Assembly (NCBI RefSeq): GCF_001957125.1
Contig: NZ_MPHJ01000002.1
Location: 310,001-374,000, forward strand
Length of the DNA stretch: 64,000 bases
Source: Shewanella sp. UCD-KL12
GTDB lineage: Bacteria; Pseudomonadota; Gammaproteobacteria; Enterobacterales; Shewanellaceae
Direction of reading: 5' to 3'
This document shows positions 22,526-31,575 of the stretch, in pieces. The position numbers were made by a program, and so were the translations under genes. Positions within the stretch are counted from its first letter, which is position 1, and the number at the start of each line of letters is the position of its first letter. The notes below the pieces were generated by a model. That model searched no databases and was not told the DNA's origin. It was given only the letters and a program-made list of their open reading frames with translations.

Positions 22526-24316
22526 ATGACGCTTAAATTAACTAAATGTAGCGCAGCGATTCTACCGCTGATGCTATCTACTGCAAGTTATGCAGGAGAA
22601 TCCGATCCCCTGTATGAGCACCAATGGCACTTGAAGAATACTGGCCAATCAGCTTTTTCACAAAGTGGTGGCAAAGCTGGCAACGATTTGAACACGAAAA
22701 AAGCGCACAAGAAAGGTGCACTTGGTCAAGGAGTTCAAGTATCGGTAGTAGACACAGGTTTGCAAATTGATCACATAGATTTGGCCGATAATGTTGTTCC
22801 AGGTTCTATGGATTTAATTACTGGTGGTGACTATCCAGAAGATACGCATGGCCATGGTACAGCTGTGGGAGGAATTATTGCTGCAGTAGGGTTTAACTCT
22901 GAAGGCGTTCGAGGAATTGCGCCTAACGCTGGCATTAATGGCTTTAACTTTCTTTCTGAGCAGAGTATGAATTCTTGGTTACTTTCTCATGGTTATGGTG
23001 AAGGCACTGAAGATACAGAATTATTTAACCAAAGTTATGGTTCATCAGCCCTATTCGTACCTAAGTTTGAACTTGAAAATGATCCTGAGCTGGCCATCGA
23101 AATGACTGTGATGGAAGATGTGGCGACGAACAGTAATGGCGGTCGTGGTGCAGCTTTCGTATCATCAGCGGGTAACTCATATAACTACTATGGCTTCTCT
23201 GGCTATTACTTCCTGCCGGGTGATTACTTCGATGTAGAGGTGAGTAATCATGGTTTGCCAATGCAAAATAGTAATATGACCAACAGTAAAGCGACTCACT
23301 GGAGCACGACGGTGAGTGCGATTAATGCAAACGGTGAACGCTCTAGCTATTCAACTGTGGGCGCCAATGTCTTTATGACCGCTACAGGTGGTGAATATGG
23401 TTCAGATTCACCAGCTATGGTAACCACAGATTTAATGGGTTGCGATAGTGGTTTTAATGATGCTGAAGGCTTAGGTGACAATGGGCTTCATGGTGGCACA
23501 GTTGATGATCCAGATTGTAACTACACCAGTGTCATGAATGGTACTTCGTCTGCTGCACCGAGTATGGTTGGCGCGATTGCGGCTGTGATGTCAGCCAATC
23601 CTCACCTAACAACTCGTGATGCTAAGCATGTATTGGCGTTAACGGCTAAAAAGACGGATCCTAGTAATAAAGGGGTAACGTTAACTTTTACTGATGCTAA
23701 CGGTAACTTGGTTGAATACCCAGCGATCGATGGTTGGAAGAAAAACGATGCAGGGTTTAACTATCACCTGTTTTACGGTTTAGGCCGCCCTAATGTGAGC
23801 AAGGCTGTATCGTATGTGATTGATGCGGATGAGGATGATTTAGAAGATATTAAACTTCCGCCTCAGTTAGTCAGTCAGTGGCATGATCAGTCAGTTAATG
23901 TTGCTGTGCCTGATGTTGATCCAAACGGTGGCATGACCTCTCAAGAAGTCGATCTTGATGATTTTGTTATCGAAGGGGTTGAAGTCATATTGACCATAGA
24001 TCATCCAAGGGTGACTGATTTAGCGATTGAGCTTATCTCTCCTGAAGGAACCCGAAGCGTACTCATGACACCAAGAAATGGCATGTATGGCCAATCTTTT
24101 GGTGGTGATGGTTACGTCAATAAGCTGCTATCTTCAACGCATTTTTATGGCGAAGAGGCAGAAGGTGATTGGACGTTGAAGGTCGTTGACACAGGTGGTG
24201 AAGGCGATGGAGACTTTGTCTTTTACCCTGTAGAAAATGTTAGTCCTGCGAACAATACTAGCCCAGGTATTATTAACAATTGGTCACTACGCTTTATTGG
24301 TCACGAGGAGGACTAA
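22526..24316 (+). CDS. Secreted kexin-like subtilisin (S8) protease with P domain
   Basis: The 596-aa product has a signal peptide (cleavage near SYAG-ESDP) and then goes almost directly into the S8 domain. The catalytic residues are Asp in VVDTG near 76, His in THGHGT near 108 and Ser in MNGTSSAAP near 339. A proprotein-convertase P domain fills about 455-596 (FVIEGVEVILTIDHPRVTDL, GDWTLKVVDTGGEGDGDF). No N-terminal propeptide of normal size (70-100 aa) is present. That matches the Aeromonas ASP type, which depends on a separate chaperone encoded next to it, and a small secreted gene indeed follows after 3 bp. The ATG at 22526 has AAGGAA in front; the ATG at 22511 contains that ribosome site and is unlikely. 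Confidence 0.92.
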   Translation: MTLKLTKCSAAILPLMLSTASYAGESDPLYEHQWHLKNTGQSAFSQSGGKAGNDLNTKKAHKKGALGQGVQVSVVDTGLQIDHIDLADNVVPGSMDLITGGDYPEDTHGHGTAVGGIIAAVGFNSEGVRGIAPNAGINGFNFLSEQSMNSWLLSHGYGEGTEDTELFNQSYGSSALFVPKFELENDPELAIEMTVMEDVATNSNGGRGAAFVSSAGNSYNYYGFSGYYFLPGDYFDVEVSNHGLPMQNSNMTNSKATHWSTTVSAINANGERSSYSTVGANVFMTATGGEYGSDSPAMVTTDLMGCDSGFNDAEGLGDNGLHGGTVDDPDCNYTSVMNGTSSAAPSMVGAIAAVMSANPHLTTRDAKHVLALTAKKTDPSNKGVTLTFTDANGNLVEYPAIDGWKKNDAGFNYHLFYGLGRPNVSKAVSYVIDADEDDLEDIKLPPQLVSQWHDQSVNVAVPDVDPNGGMTSQEVDLDDFVIEGVEVILTIDHPRVTDLAIELISPEGTRSVLMTPRNGMYGQSFGGDGYVNKLLSSTHFYGEEAEGDWTLKVVDTGGEGDGDFVFYPVENVSPANNTSPGIINNWSLRFIGHEED

Positions 24317-24319
24317 ACA

Positions 24320-24808
24320 ATGAAACAAGCAATAATTTTAATGGCGACTTTAGCCATGTCTAGTCAAGTCTTAGCGTCTGTGACTAAAGAGTTACCTGTT
24401 GTTGAGAAGCAAGCCTACTCTTCAGTTGGCACCGTTTACCTACAGGGTGAAGAGTTCCAGAAAGTTGTTAAAGATCAGGCTAAATCTAAGACAAGTGCCG
24501 ACCCTTCGATGAAACAGTTTGCCTTCGGTCCGGTTGAATTGTTTGCCGGAGACATGATTAAAGGTGGTCAAGTTTCGAATGTCGCAACCTTAAATGGCAA
24601 GTTCTTTTTGTCGCTTAAAAATAATGCCGATATTGAGGAGATAGCCAAAAGTCATGGATTAGAGATTGAGTTTTCCAAAGGCAAGCTTGCTATCGTTAAA
24701 GCACCACAAGATATGGAGCTATCGGCTTTACTCGATGCACTATCAAGTGATGCAAGAGTCTCTGTGGTGAATTTAGAACAAATTACCAATGAGATGGAGC
24801 CTGAATAA
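24320..24808 (+). CDS. Probable secreted chaperone/inhibitor for the S8 protease
   Basis: The 162-aa product has a signal peptide (cleavage near VLAS) and a C-terminal half (about 90-158) with the alternating helix/strand pattern of subtilisin propeptides: KFFLSLKNNADIEEIAKSHG, LEIEFSKGKLAIVKAP, SALLDALSSDARVSVVNLEQ. It begins 3 bp after the protease stop codon with GAGGAGG in front. By context it is the counterpart of Aeromonas ORF2, the separate intramolecular-chaperone substitute that folds ASP and blocks it until secretion. Homology to ORF2 is not proven here. Confidence 0.65.
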   Translation: MKQAIILMATLAMSSQVLASVTKELPVVEKQAYSSVGTVYLQGEEFQKVVKDQAKSKTSADPSMKQFAFGPVELFAGDMIKGGQVSNVATLNGKFFLSLKNNADIEEIAKSHGLEIEFSKGKLAIVKAPQDMELSALLDALSSDARVSVVNLEQITNEMEPE

Positions 24809-24843
24809 GCCTCTTGGTAAGTTTTCGCCATAGCTAAAAATGG

Positions 24844-24880
24844 ATGCTCGCATAGTGTTGTCTATGCGAGCATTTTTTTA
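24844..24880 (+). terminator. Terminator after the protease operon
   Basis: The 12-bp perfect stem ATGCTCGCATAG / CTATGCGAGCAT with a 6-base loop is followed by seven T. It ends the protease-chaperone operon. AAAAAT just upstream of the stem may let it also act on the convergent minus-strand gene. Confidence 0.92.
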
Positions 24881-24894
24881 AATAATGACTTAGT

Positions 24895-25647
24895 TTAAGA
24901 GAGTAAGTTTTCTACATATGGCCTAACGGCATCAAGGCTATCACAATGATTCGGGATGGATATACTGCGGTAACCATCACCGCTAAAAGCTCTGTCTATT
25001 TCGATAAGTACACCCGTTTCTTCGCCATTATCGACAAAGGTCACTTCCAGCTCTTTAGTACCAAAGAAGGAACGTGACTCAGGTTTAAACTCGTATTCCT
25101 GATAACAGGGCAGGTGAGATGAGAACTCGTTGGCACGCACATAACCTGCTTCCAGATCGGTTTTAAAGAGTCGATAACCGCTGTTTTCTATTAGCTCTAG
25201 CACCGCTAATTGCGTATTTGATGGGACAATAGTCAGTGGATCTTTATCACTGCCATCGATACCATTTTTAATATCTAGTCCTGTCTGCAGCCAGACTTTA
25301 GCGATCCGCTGACCGAAGAGGCTTGTAGCAGGCGCTTCAGGGTGTAGATCTAGATTAAACTGCCGAGTGATTGTTTCACCAGGCTGTATTGTCTGTTTCA
25401 GCATAGGTTGCCAACTTTGTAGTACCACACTTTTATTATATTTGACCTCGTCATCACCCACAGTTTTCTCGGCTTTAGCTTCAGCCATAATGGCGAACTC
25501 TAGGCCATTAAGCTCCTGCTCGACCTCTCCGCCTTTGATAACAACCTCAATGGCAAATGGTTCACCGGCGCGCAGTTGATCATTGAGCAAGATGGTATCA
25601 ACCTTCGCCTTACCGATACCTACACTCGCTAATAACTTCTTAAACAT
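24895..25647 (-). CDS. Spo0M-like (SpoOM family) protein
   Basis: The 250-aa product matches the Spo0M family: MFKKLLASVGIGKAKVDTIL at the start, then an arrestin-like beta-sandwich (about 1-135) and a second domain with the characteristic EFKPESRSFFGTKELEVTFVDNG. Spo0M was named in Bacillus, where it influences sporulation and cell division, but homologues occur widely in non-sporing proteobacteria with no settled role. There is no signal peptide, so it is cytosolic. GGAAAGAAGC lies in front of the ATG. It is a single gene with a convergent terminator behind it. Confidence 0.85.
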   Translation of the reverse strand: MFKKLLASVGIGKAKVDTILLNDQLRAGEPFAIEVVIKGGEVEQELNGLEFAIMAEAKAEKTVGDDEVKYNKSVVLQSWQPMLKQTIQPGETITRQFNLDLHPEAPATSLFGQRIAKVWLQTGLDIKNGIDGSDKDPLTIVPSNTQLAVLELIENSGYRLFKTDLEAGYVRANEFSSHLPCYQEYEFKPESRSFFGTKELEVTFVDNGEETGVLIEIDRAFSGDGYRSISIPNHCDSLDAVRPYVENLLS

Positions 25648-25900
25648 GCTTCTTTCCTTAGATGTTTCATATGCTTGATGCAGACAGTATCACTCATTCA
25701 ATTTCGTGTTTCTATGGAAAGTTTGATGATTTCATCAGGTTTGTAGTTTGTTAAATTTATAGCGGGCTTGTTGGCATCTAATCTTTACTCATTTATTATG
25801 ACCAGAGCTATAAGCTGGACAGCTACTCTGAAAATGGACTGCTACAACCTACCATCACTTTTGGGGGGCAGACTTATTCATCGGGTTCTTCCACAATAAT

Positions 25901-26935
25901 ATGGAATTTATTTTGGCACGTTTACATTACAAGTTAGGCATAGTATCCCTCATTTTAGGGAGTATTAGCCAAGTTCAAGCATCAACAATGAGTGATTGTA
26001 TCGCCAAGCAAGTTGAAATTGGTACCGATGAGATGACACTTGGTGAGATCCGCGGGATCTGTGAGGCTCAAGTCTCTATTGCCCGTGATGATACAGTTAC
26101 TATATTTGGTAAAGAGTCTAAAGCTGGCGCCTTGAGTAAACGTATTGTTCAGGAGCGCCAAAGTGAGCAGTCTGAGTTTGTGCTGACGCCACACAAGATG
26201 AACTATATCTTGCCGGTTTATACCACCAGTGAGATCAATCCAGACGCTTATAGCAGTGACAAGCCCTTCGATGAAGGCCTTAAAGATATTGAAGCTAAAT
26301 TTCAATTGAGCCTTAAGTTTCCGCTGACTTATAACTCGTTATTTGTTGAGGGAGATAGAATTTATGGTGCCTTTACCATAGAAGCTTGGTGGCAGGTCTA
26401 TGCCGATGATATCTCCAGTCCATTTAGAGAGACCAACTACAACCCTGAACTCTTCTATGTGATGCCGTTAGATTGGCACCCTTATGAGGGCAACACCGGC
26501 TTAATGTTTGGTATTGAGCATCAATCTAATGGGCGTTCATCGCCACTTTCTCGCTCATGGAACCGTGTTTTTGCCGAGTTTATCTATGAAAAAGAGAATT
26601 TGGTTTGGTTTGTCAGGCCTTGGTATCGCCTGCCTGAAGATGAGAAAACAGATCCCCTTGAGTCTGGTGGCGACGACAACCCTGATATTGCCGATTACAT
26701 GGGCCATGCAGAGTATGGTGTGGGTTACGATTTTGGCAATTATGAGCTGAGTGTAAAGCTGCGCCAAAACTTCTCTACCAGTAATGGGGCGGTACAAGTG
26801 AACCTCACTACGCCACTTTATGGCAAGCTAAAAGGCTACGTGACCTTCTTCAACGGTTATGGCGATAGTCTGATTGATTACAATCATAGCCAAACACGTG
26901 TTGGTGTCGGTATCGCACTCAATAATATGTTTTAA
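25901..26935 (+). CDS. pldA: Outer-membrane phospholipase A
   Basis: This 344-aa protein hydrolyses acyl chains from phospholipids that reach the outer leaflet of the outer membrane. It has a signal peptide (cleavage near VQAS), a periplasmic lead segment and a beta-barrel ending in phenylalanine (ALNNMF). The active-site region HQSNGRSS...SRSWNR supplies His (about 206), Ser (about 208) and Asn (about 220), in the order of E. coli OmpLA His142, Ser144 and Asn156. The N-terminal lead before the barrel, roughly 60 residues longer than in E. coli, is of unknown purpose. The ribosome site is weak. Confidence 0.92.
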   Translation: MEFILARLHYKLGIVSLILGSISQVQASTMSDCIAKQVEIGTDEMTLGEIRGICEAQVSIARDDTVTIFGKESKAGALSKRIVQERQSEQSEFVLTPHKMNYILPVYTTSEINPDAYSSDKPFDEGLKDIEAKFQLSLKFPLTYNSLFVEGDRIYGAFTIEAWWQVYADDISSPFRETNYNPELFYVMPLDWHPYEGNTGLMFGIEHQSNGRSSPLSRSWNRVFAEFIYEKENLVWFVRPWYRLPEDEKTDPLESGGDDNPDIADYMGHAEYGVGYDFGNYELSVKLRQNFSTSNGAVQVNLTTPLYGKLKGYVTFFNGYGDSLIDYNHSQTRVGVGIALNNMF

Positions 26936-27010
26936 CTGTTAAGCCGCGACTTCTATCAAGTGAGAGTTTCAATTTTTTACTATGATCTGTAGAGTACGCG
27001 GCAATTAATA

Positions 27011-27030
27011 ATTATACCAATTGGTATAAT
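27011..27030. repeat. 20-bp perfect palindrome, repeat-end remnant
   Basis: ATTATACCAATTGGTATAAT is a perfect 20-bp palindrome made of the end sequence of the MITE-like elements, and the bases right after it (TCAGCG) continue as in those elements. It is probably a solo end or deletion remnant, 45 bp before the start of the small gene at 27076. It could also serve as an operator. Confidence 0.7.
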
Positions 27031-27075
27031 TCAGCGCTGTTAGCAGCCAGATAAACAGATAAGAGTAATAGATAG

Positions 27076-27324
27076 ATGAATAACGAACATGATGTTATCG
27101 ATAACTTAAAAGACCTAGAGCAATTTTTGTTGTCAGTTGAAAATGGTGGCTTAGGCTTAGAGGGTGTTGCTGGGGTTGGTATGGCAACCAATAACGCTGA
27201 TGGCCGTCATTTTGTTGCAGTTTTTGATAACAATAATAAACTGCTTCATGCCCGTTGGATCACCCAAGAGATCTTTGATACTGGTAAAGATATGGTGCGT
27301 AACGGCGTTAAAGCAAAACATTAA
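27076..27324 (+). CDS. Small conserved-looking protein of unknown function
   Basis: The 82-aa acidic soluble product has no signal peptide or membrane helix and I recognise no family. The pattern is an N-terminal helix (VIDNLKDLEQFLLSVEN), a glycine-rich turn (GGLGLEGVAGVG) and a beta-hairpin followed by a helix. AGAGTAATAG lies in front of the ATG. It is a single gene between phospholipase A and convergent yghU. Confidence 0.6.
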   Translation: MNNEHDVIDNLKDLEQFLLSVENGGLGLEGVAGVGMATNNADGRHFVAVFDNNNKLLHARWITQEIFDTGKDMVRNGVKAKH

Positions 27325-27363
27325 GCTTCGCTTTAACTGAAAACACCGTTAAACAAGGGGCAG

Positions 27364-28221
27364 CTACGGCTGCTTCTTTAGTACTGCATCTATGTCTGCT
27401 GCGCTATGGCGCTCAGACAGCTGTTCCCACTCCTCTCCCCAACTTCGATTGACTATTCTTCCACGTTTAACTGCTGTACGCTGATCAATCTGCTTAGCCC
27501 AGCGCTGAAGGTGAGGGTAACTCTCGACATCAAGATATTCAGCTGCATCGTAGAGTCTGCCAAGTACTAAGCTTCCATACCAGGGCCAAATTGCCATATC
27601 GGCAATACTGTACTCTTCACCTGCGATAAATTCATTATTAGCTAGCTGCTTATCGAGTAGATCTAAGTGGCGCTTGGTTTCCATGGCAAAACGGTTGATG
27701 GGGTATTCATACTTTTCTGGTGCATAACTATAAAAATGACCGAAACCACCGCCCAGATAAGGTGCCGAGCCCTGTAGCCAGAACAGCCAATTCATAGCTT
27801 CTGTACGCTGTGCATGCTCTTTTGGAAGGAAGAAACCAAACTTTTCGGCGAGATATAATAAAATATTACCAGACTCAAATACCCTGATAGGCTCAGCCCC
27901 TGAGTTGTCTGAGAGCGCTGGGATCTTTGAGTTAGGGTTGATATCGACAAACCCTGAAGAAAACTGTTCGCCATCGCCAATATTGATCTGATATGCATCG
28001 TACTCTGCAGCTGATACGCCCAAAGCTAATAGCTCCTCAAGCATGATGGTGACTTTTTGGCCGTTTGGCGTTGCTAAAGAGTGAAGCTGTATCGGATGCT
28101 TACCTACAGGTAAAGCTTGCAGATGCCTTGCACCTGAGTCGGGACGATTGATGCTGGCCCATTGACCGCCACTTTCATTGTCCATGGTCCAAACTTTTGC
28201 GGGGGTGTATTCGTTAGTCAT
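27364..28221 (-). CDS. yghU: YghU-type glutathione-dependent disulfide-bond reductase
   Basis: This 285-aa cytosolic protein of the glutathione-transferase fold matches the YghU/YfcG group. It has a long N-terminal extension (YTPAKVWTMDNESGGQWASINRP), a thioredoxin-like domain at about 42-130 (LHSLATPNGQKVTIMLEELLALG, NPNSKIPALSDN, VFESGNILLYLAEKFG) and a helical C-terminal domain. The family reduces disulfides using two glutathione molecules rather than conjugating xenobiotics. It is a single gene, convergent with the small gene before it. Confidence 0.92.
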   Translation of the reverse strand: MTNEYTPAKVWTMDNESGGQWASINRPDSGARHLQALPVGKHPIQLHSLATPNGQKVTIMLEELLALGVSAAEYDAYQINIGDGEQFSSGFVDINPNSKIPALSDNSGAEPIRVFESGNILLYLAEKFGFFLPKEHAQRTEAMNWLFWLQGSAPYLGGGFGHFYSYAPEKYEYPINRFAMETKRHLDLLDKQLANNEFIAGEEYSIADMAIWPWYGSLVLGRLYDAAEYLDVESYPHLQRWAKQIDQRTAVKRGRIVNRSWGEEWEQLSERHSAADIDAVLKKQP

Positions 28222-28328
28222 ATCATTCCTAATTACTTAGCCGGTATAAGAAAGGATATCGGGGCGAGTTTGCTATTTTTAAACCTAGATTGAAAAAATC
28301 GACCTTTTTAATTTATCAAAGAGGTAGC

Positions 28329-28356
28329 AATACCAGTCAAAACAGCGACTGGTATT
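28329..28356. repeat. 10-bp hairpin with repeat-like ends
   Basis: AATACCAGTC and GACTGGTATT form a perfect 10-bp stem around an 8-base loop, downstream of the M13 peptidase gene and upstream of yghU. There is no U-tract on the minus strand. The arm ATACCAGT equals the left end of the diverged MITE-like copy at 11813, so it may be a minimal relative. Confidence 0.6.
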
Positions 28357-28394
28357 ACGATCATTCTAGGCTGGCGTGAGCCTGCCTTTAGCTA

Positions 28395-30464
28395 TTACCA
28401 GATGCGTACACGCTGATCTTCAGGTAGATAAAGTTCATCACCTGGCTTGACGTCAAAGGCTTTGTACCAAGCATCATGATTTCGTGGCGCTTGAGCACGG
28501 TAACGGCCCGGGGCATGTGTGCCACCACGGAGCTGATTAAGCATGCTCTGTTCAGTGCGCTTCTCTTTCCAGACTTGAGCCCAAGCAAGGAAGAAACGTT
28601 GATCGCCAGTCACACCGTCAATGACAGGGGCTTCTTTGCCGTTCAGGCTTAGCTTATAAGCATGATAAGCCATAGAAAGGCCGCCCACATCACCGATGTT
28701 TTCGCCTAAGCTGTTACGGCCATTGACGAAGTTATCTGGGATTGGCTCGTATTTACTGTACTGAGCAGCAAGCTGGTCGGCCTTAGCATCAAATGCGGCT
28801 CGGTCGGCATCTGTCCACCAGTTACGCTGAATACCGTTAGCATCTGATTTAGAGCCTTGGTCATCAAAACCGTGACCCATTTCGTGGCCTATCACAGCGC
28901 CTATGCCACCATAGTTAACAGCAGGGTCGGCGTTAGGATCAAAAAATGGTGGTTGCAAGATTGCTGCAGGAAACACGATTTCATTAAATGAGCTGTTGTA
29001 ATACGCGTTAACGCGCTGCGGTGTCATACCCCAACGATTACGGTCTGTTTTCTTCAGCTCTTTAGCAACGCTGTCAGCTTTAAAGAACTGACGTAGGTTA
29101 TGGACATTACCCACGAGATCCGTTTTGGTCATTGCCAGGCCATCAAACTCCTGCCATACATCAGGGTAACCAATTTTAGGGTTGAAGGCAGCCAGCTTAG
29201 CATGTGCGTTGACCTTAGTTTCATCGCCCATCCAGTCTAGACCATCAATACGTTGACCTAAGGCAGTACGTAGGTTCTCGACTAACTCAGCCATCTGCTG
29301 CTTAGATGATTCTGGGAAGTAACGTGATACATATACCTTGCCTATGGCAAACCCAAGAGACTGAGTGCCTGACATTTCAGATACCGCGCGCTTCCAACGA
29401 GGGCGAGGCTCCTCCTGTCCTTTTAGCGTTTTACCATAAAAATCAAAGCTAGCAGCATGGATATCTTCAGACAAAAGACCTGAGTTATTGCTGATAGTGT
29501 GGAAGGTCAGGTAATCCTGCCATACCGTTAATGACTCATTATTGACCAACTCAATCATAGCTTTAATAGGCTCAGGTTGAGTGATGTTAAGTTGAGGTAC
29601 TTTATAGCCAGTTTCATCAAAGTAGATATCCCAGTTAAAACCTGGGTACTCTTTTGCTAGATCAGTACGTTTAATCTGGTTTAAAGTCAGGTCGCGATTA
29701 CGGCGCTTCTCTCTTGGCCACTGTCCTTCAGCAATCTTAGTCTCTAGTGCTAATATCGCTTCAGCTTTTGCCTGACCATTCTCGATGCCAGCAAAGCTCA
29801 GCATCTTAGTGATATGTTCAACATAGGCATTACGGATGTTAACAAAGCGCTCACTGTCTTCAAGGTAGTAAGAGCGGTCTGGTAGACCTAAGCCACTTGC
29901 ACCAATAGACATCTCATATTGGTTAGGGTCAAGGCGGTTAAACCACATGCCCCCAGAAATTGGAGAGGTTGCACCCGATAGCCATGCGCCACCGAAAACT
30001 TTGGTTAATTCATCGGTAGAGCTGATAGCCGCAATCTGATCTAAGCTAGCTTGGATTGGCGTGATCCCCAGCTTGTTGATGGTCTCAGTATCCATATATG
30101 CCTGATAAAAATCAGCAATTAGCTGCTCTTCGGCGTTTAGGTCACTGCGGCTGGCGATATCATCGATGATCTCTTTAACCTGCTTTTCACTGCGTTCAGC
30201 TAGGCCTGTAAATGCCCCATAACGGGTTTTATCAGCAGGCATGATGTAGTTGTCATACCATGTGCCGCTGGCATACATAAAGAAGTCATCACCAGGCTTA
30301 ACCGCTTCATTACGGGCAGATAAATCTACACCGAAACTACCAAGCTCTGCTTTAGTTTCTGCTGTTGTAACTTCTGTTTGGGTTTGTGTCTTATCGACAT
30401 CTGAGGTGCCGCAGCCAGCTAAAAAGGTGCCAGCCAATGCGATTGCAATTAAGGACTTTTTCAT
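28395..30464 (-). CDS. pepO: M13-family (PepO/neprilysin-like) lipoprotein metallopeptidase
   Basis: The 689-aa product has a lipoprotein signal (LAGTFLAGC, Cys18), the zinc motif HEMGH near residue 526 in GAVIGHEMGHGFDDQGS and the third zinc ligand in ENIGD near 587. It ends in VRIW, the CxxW-like end of the family with Cys replaced. M13 enzymes are oligopeptidases with a closed chamber; this one should act in the periplasm, anchored to a membrane. The length is normal. A good -35 TTGACA lies upstream. It is a single gene. Confidence 0.92.
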   Translation of the reverse strand: MKKSLIAIALAGTFLAGCGTSDVDKTQTQTEVTTAETKAELGSFGVDLSARNEAVKPGDDFFMYASGTWYDNYIMPADKTRYGAFTGLAERSEKQVKEIIDDIASRSDLNAEEQLIADFYQAYMDTETINKLGITPIQASLDQIAAISSTDELTKVFGGAWLSGATSPISGGMWFNRLDPNQYEMSIGASGLGLPDRSYYLEDSERFVNIRNAYVEHITKMLSFAGIENGQAKAEAILALETKIAEGQWPREKRRNRDLTLNQIKRTDLAKEYPGFNWDIYFDETGYKVPQLNITQPEPIKAMIELVNNESLTVWQDYLTFHTISNNSGLLSEDIHAASFDFYGKTLKGQEEPRPRWKRAVSEMSGTQSLGFAIGKVYVSRYFPESSKQQMAELVENLRTALGQRIDGLDWMGDETKVNAHAKLAAFNPKIGYPDVWQEFDGLAMTKTDLVGNVHNLRQFFKADSVAKELKKTDRNRWGMTPQRVNAYYNSSFNEIVFPAAILQPPFFDPNADPAVNYGGIGAVIGHEMGHGFDDQGSKSDANGIQRNWWTDADRAAFDAKADQLAAQYSKYEPIPDNFVNGRNSLGENIGDVGGLSMAYHAYKLSLNGKEAPVIDGVTGDQRFFLAWAQVWKEKRTEQSMLNQLRGGTHAPGRYRAQAPRNHDAWYKAFDVKPGDELYLPEDQRVRIW

Positions 30465-30509
30465 TTTTTTATATTCTTCCTTGCTAAAGGGTTGCTGTTA
30501 ACCGAACTC

Positions 30510-30537
30510 ATACTCTATCACTATCAAAAAATGTCAA
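30510..30537 (-). promoter_or_regulatory. Candidate sigma-70 promoter of pepO
   Basis: On the minus strand TTGACA (30532-30537) is followed after 16 bases by GAGTAT (30510-30515), about 45 bases upstream of the pepO start codon. The -35 box is perfect and the -10 is weak. The rest of the 311-bp divergent region (30465-30775) shows nothing else I can name. Confidence 0.45.
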
Positions 30538-30775
30538 TGTTATAATTGTTAGCAAAGTTTTACTAAAGCAGGTACTTGAGCTTACTTGGCTCTATAATCG
30601 AACGTGTTACAAGTTAAGCGAGCTTGCCGTGTTCATTACCAAAAAAAAATTGATAATGATTCAATGGTTGCCTACTACAAATTGTAAGAGACTAAGCTTA
30701 ATATCCCTACCATCAAATGAAAGACCCAATTAACAGCGGGGAGCGATAGGCTTCCTGAACGATGTAGAGACAATT

Positions 30776-31432
30776 ATGACTAATCCAATTATTACTGATT
30801 TAGAAAACCGTTACACAGCGAAAAAATATGACGCCTCTAAGCGTGTCTCTGCTGATGACCTAGCAGTGATTTATGAAGCAATGCGTTTATCTGCATCTTC
30901 AATTAATTCACAGCCTTGGAAGTTTATTGTGATTGAGAGTGATGAAGCTAAACAGCGTATGCATGATACCTTCGCTAACAACTTTCAATTTAATCAACCA
31001 CATATTAAGTCTGCATCACAGGTTATCTTGTTTGCTCATAACCCAGCTTATACTCGTGAAGATTACGCTAAAGTTGTCGATAAAGGCATAGCGGATGGTC
31101 GTACTAAGCCTGAAGAGAGAGAGCAAGCGTTCGGTGGTTTTGCATTTGCAGAGCTAAATACTGACGAAACTGGTGACACGTCAACTTGGACTAAATCGCA
31201 AACTTATCTGGCACTAGGTAATACATTACATGTGTTAGCGCGTTTGGGGATTGATTCGACCACAATGGAAGGTGTCGATAGTGAGCTGATTGGTGAAATC
31301 TTTAAAGATGAACTTGGTGGTTTTGTTTGTGAGGTTGCACTGGCGATTGGTTATCATCATTCGGCAGAAGATTACAATGCTAAACTACCTAAGTCGCGCC
31401 TAGCGATGGAAGACGTTCTTCAGGTATTGTAG
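30776..31432 (+). CDS. NfsB-like FMN nitroreductase family protein
   Basis: The 218-aa cytosolic product has the nitroreductase-family start RYTAKKYDASKRVSADDLAVIYEAMRLS, with the FMN-binding SSINSQPWKFIVI near residue 42 and a C-terminal flavin segment. The size and motifs fit the NfsB/dihydropteridine-reductase branch, NAD(P)H-dependent enzymes that reduce nitro groups and quinones. The start codon is ATG 30776. It is a single gene with its own terminator. Confidence 0.88.
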   Translation: MTNPIITDLENRYTAKKYDASKRVSADDLAVIYEAMRLSASSINSQPWKFIVIESDEAKQRMHDTFANNFQFNQPHIKSASQVILFAHNPAYTREDYAKVVDKGIADGRTKPEEREQAFGGFAFAELNTDETGDTSTWTKSQTYLALGNTLHVLARLGIDSTTMEGVDSELIGEIFKDELGGFVCEVALAIGYHHSAEDYNAKLPKSRLAMEDVLQVL

Positions 31433-31457
31433 TCGTAGCTCATCTCTATTTTACTAA

Positions 31458-31485
31458 AACGGGAGCCTATAGGGCTCCCGTTTTT
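31458..31485 (+). terminator. Terminator after the nitroreductase gene
   Basis: The stem AAACGGGAGCC / GGCTCCCGTTT with the short loop TATAG is followed by further T residues, 26 bases past the stop codon. Confidence 0.92.
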
Positions 31486-31575
31486 GATCTACCGCTTTTG
31501 AACTAGAGTCTGGTTGCTTTTATGTGCTAAAGACTCTTAACTCAGTTAAAGGTTTTTAGCTTAGCTAAAGGCTTT

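Noticed and set aside
27301..27380. Terminator between the 82-aa gene and yghU
   Set aside because: GCAGC-TACG-GCTGC is only 5 bp, overlaps the yghU stop codon and lacks a proper U-tract.
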